Assembly (NCBI GenBank): GCA_902800715.1
Contig: CADCFN010000006.1
Span: 1-64,000 of the forward strand
Origin: an uncultured Bacteroidales bacterium
Lineage (GTDB): Bacteria; Bacteroidota; Bacteroidia; Bacteroidales; Muribaculaceae
DNA length: 64,000 nt
Reading direction: 5' to 3'
Under the pieces are notes generated by a model. That model was given only the letters and a program-made list of their open reading frames with translations, searched no databases and was not told the DNA's origin. This document shows positions 63,024 through 64,000 of the stretch, one piece after another. How positions within the stretch are numbered: position 1 is the stretch's first letter; each line of letters starts with the position of its first letter. The translations under genes were made by a program, and so were the position numbers.

Positions 63024-63104
63024 AAAAGGAAAACAATAAATACCATAAGTACAATTATTTGATGCAGATGCCATTGTCTTTATTGTGCTTATTGTTTTCC
63101 TTTT
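63024..63104. repeat. 16-bp inverted repeat with 49-base spacer
   Basis: AAAAGGAAAACAATAA (63024-63039) and its exact complement TTATTGTTTTCCTTTT (63089-63104). It could be a terminator for the minus-strand remnant beside it. The right arm region (63074-63099) is in turn similar, in inverse orientation, to 63368-63394. Confidence 0.6.
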
Positions 63105-63110
63105 AGATAA

Positions 63111-63197
63111 TTACCAACTGCCGTTAAGCAGGTAGTCGATCAGGGCGGTGACGTCGCTGATGCTCATATCGTTGATGACGATTACGTCGCCACACAG
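63111..63197 (-). pseudogene. Decayed copy of the dockerin-like C-terminus
   Basis: Minus strand: CGDV...MSISDVTALIDYLLNGSW followed by TAA. It is nearly identical to the end of the BspA-like gene 350 bases away (SISDVTALIDYLL; VLIDYLLNGSWN). Upstream coding sequence is gone, replaced by an AT-rich inverted-repeat element, so only about 25 codons survive. Confidence 0.65.
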
Positions 63198-63199
63198 GG

Positions 63200-63300
63200 T
63201 GGCCGCAAGCGGCCAAAAATCAAAACAAATCTTTAACAAATCATGACAAATTAAGAAAATGTGATTTGTTTGAATTTGTGAACGATTTGTTATGATTTTT
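63200..63300. repeat. AT-rich imperfect inverted-repeat element
   Basis: GGCCGCAAGCGGCC hairpin followed by two mirrored arms built from ACAAAT units: left 63215-63252 (AAAACAAATC, TAACAAATCA, GACAAAT), right 63261-63299 (GATTTGTTTG, AATTTGTGAA, GATTTGTTATG). The reverse complement of the right arm closely follows the left. Confidence 0.6.
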
Positions 63301-63431
63301 CCGAGCGTAGCGAGGACCCATCCACGACAGGACGTGTACACGAACATCTCCACAACTCTTTCAAAATGAAGACAATAAGGACAATAAAGACAACAGCATC
63401 CGCACTCCAAAAATGACAGGATGCGGATGCC

Positions 63432-63466
63432 AATTCCTAATTCCTAACTTCTAATTCCTAATTCCA
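63432..63466 (+). repeat. Heptanucleotide tract after the BspA-like gene
   Basis: AATTCCT, AATTCCT, AACTTCT, AATTCCT, AATTCCA; the last unit runs into the stop codon of the minus-strand gene. Confidence 0.8.
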
Positions 63467-64000
63467 AGAGCCGTTGAGCAGGTAGTCAATCAGGACGGTG
63501 ACGTCGCTGATGTTGATGCTGCTGTCCTGGTCTGTGTCGGCACCACTCATGTTGATGCCCGAAGCATTGCCGGTCAACAGGTAGTCAATCAGGGCGGTCA
63601 CGTCGCTGATGCTCACGCTGCCGTCGCCGTTCACGTCGCCACGCTGGCCAGCGTTCTTCGCGGTGAAGTAGCCCGGGTTGCTGGGGCCGCCGTCGATGTG
63701 GGCATAGGTCTTGTCCTTCGGGTTCGATGAACTGTAGGTCGTGCCCTGGCCGCCCACCAGGCTGGAGCAGTAAGCGAACATAGACTCGGAATTCGTCACG
63801 GCCGCCGTGCTCCAACTACTGTCCACATAGATGGTCCGCAGATTGGTGCAGTTAGAGAGCATCCAGGATATTGTAGTCACCTTGGACGTATTGAAACTGC
63901 TCAAATCAAGACTCGTCAGGCTCTTGCAGCTAGGGAACATCGCGCCCATGTCGGTTACCTTGGACGTGTTGAAGTGACTCAAGTCAAGACTCGTCAAATT
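63458..64000 (-). CDS. BspA-like leucine-rich-repeat surface protein with dockerin-like C-terminus, 5' end outside window
   Basis: 181 codons visible. LRR units of the BspA/DUF285 type (LTSLDLSHFNTSKVTDMGAM, then LTSLDLSSFNTSKVTTISWM) followed by a GYFTAKN linker and two calcium-loop repeats (GDVNGDGSVSISDVTALIDY and ADTDQDSSINISDVTVLIDY). Such proteins are exported and act in adhesion or matrix binding. The signal peptide and most repeats lie beyond the right edge. Confidence 0.85.
   Translation of the reverse strand, partial: NLTSLDLSHFNTSKVTDMGAMFPSCKSLTSLDLSSFNTSKVTTISWMLSNCTNLRTIYVDSSWSTAAVTNSESMFAYCSSLVGGQGTTYSSSNPKDKTYAHIDGGPSNPGYFTAKNAGQRGDVNGDGSVSISDVTALIDYLLTGNASGINMSGADTDQDSSINISDVTVLIDYLLNGSWN

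Noticed and set aside
62817-63074. 85-codon minus-strand frame upstream of dnaK, rich in Cys
   Set aside because: It covers the sigma-54 promoter and palindromic site, and has no coding signature.
63024-63104. Origin or attachment site
   Set aside because: Inverted repeat is simple and AT-rich; a terminator or repeat remnant explains it better.

Overview
The window looks like a chromosomal segment of a gut or rumen Bacteroidales bacterium (Muribaculaceae/Prevotellaceae-like; the family cannot be fixed from sequence alone). Evidence: a full-length SprA type IX secretion translocon protein, Bacteroidetes-type promoters (TTTG, about 19 bp, TAnnTTTG), DUF4290 and DUF3784 genes, a Na+-pumping methylmalonyl-CoA decarboxylase operon, BspA-like and dockerin-tailed surface proteins, and near absence of Shine-Dalgarno sequences. 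No rRNA, tRNA, CRISPR array or intact mobile element was seen.

Layout. 1-7.0 kb (all minus strand): the NuoF-like subunit of an electron-bifurcating hydrogenase (cut by the left edge), rpsA, a decayed phage tape-measure gene abutting the rpsA promoter, two small genes, a structured 250-bp repeat, and a broken surface-protein gene. 7.2-13.1 kb: 5-formyl-THF cyclo-ligase and an M16 protease (+), then an EEP-family nuclease/phosphatase, methionine aminopeptidase and a DUF3784 protein (-). 13.3-18.3 kb (+): the propionate operon mce-mmdA-OadG-BCCP-OadB, with heptanucleotide-repeat DNA in every gap. 18.4-21.8 kb: an AT-rich gene of unknown function, smpB, a Yip1-like membrane protein and a nitroreductase lipoprotein. 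21.9-35.4 kb (-): two subtilases with dockerin tails, ruvA, sprA and an EpsG-type polymerase, tightly packed. 35.6-38.6 kb (-): a TPR protein with its own sigma-54-type promoter, a PstS-like lipoprotein and a small membrane protein. 39.0-43.3 kb: a candidate small RNA (+), then tsaB-DUF4290-rimM-ompA-proS (-). 43.5-48.3 kb: a C10 protease/dockerin/FGE-like fusion, threonine aldolase and a GH13 amylase. 48.3-55.6 kb (-): tamB-tamA. 55.8-56.1 kb: second, inverted copy of the 250-bp repeat. 56.3-60.5 kb (-): glycogen phosphorylase and glycogen synthase. 60.9-62.9 kb (-): dnaK behind a sigma-54-type promoter with a palindromic upstream site. 63.1-64 kb: BspA-like LRR protein, cut by the right edge, preceded by a decayed copy of its dockerin tail.

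Functionally the window joins central fermentation (H2, succinate to propionate with Na+ export), glycogen turnover (GT3 synthase, GT35 phosphorylase, GH13 amylase), envelope export (SprA, TamA/B) and export-dependent surface proteins sharing a dockerin-like calcium-binding tail.

The most unusual material is non-coding: (i) a family of period-7 repeat tracts, each locus with its own consensus, several built as mirrored arms around a GCGGCATCCGC core; (ii) a structured 250-bp repeat, two copies about 50 kb apart, with compensatory changes in a hairpin; (iii) two consensus sigma-54 promoters, one driving dnaK.
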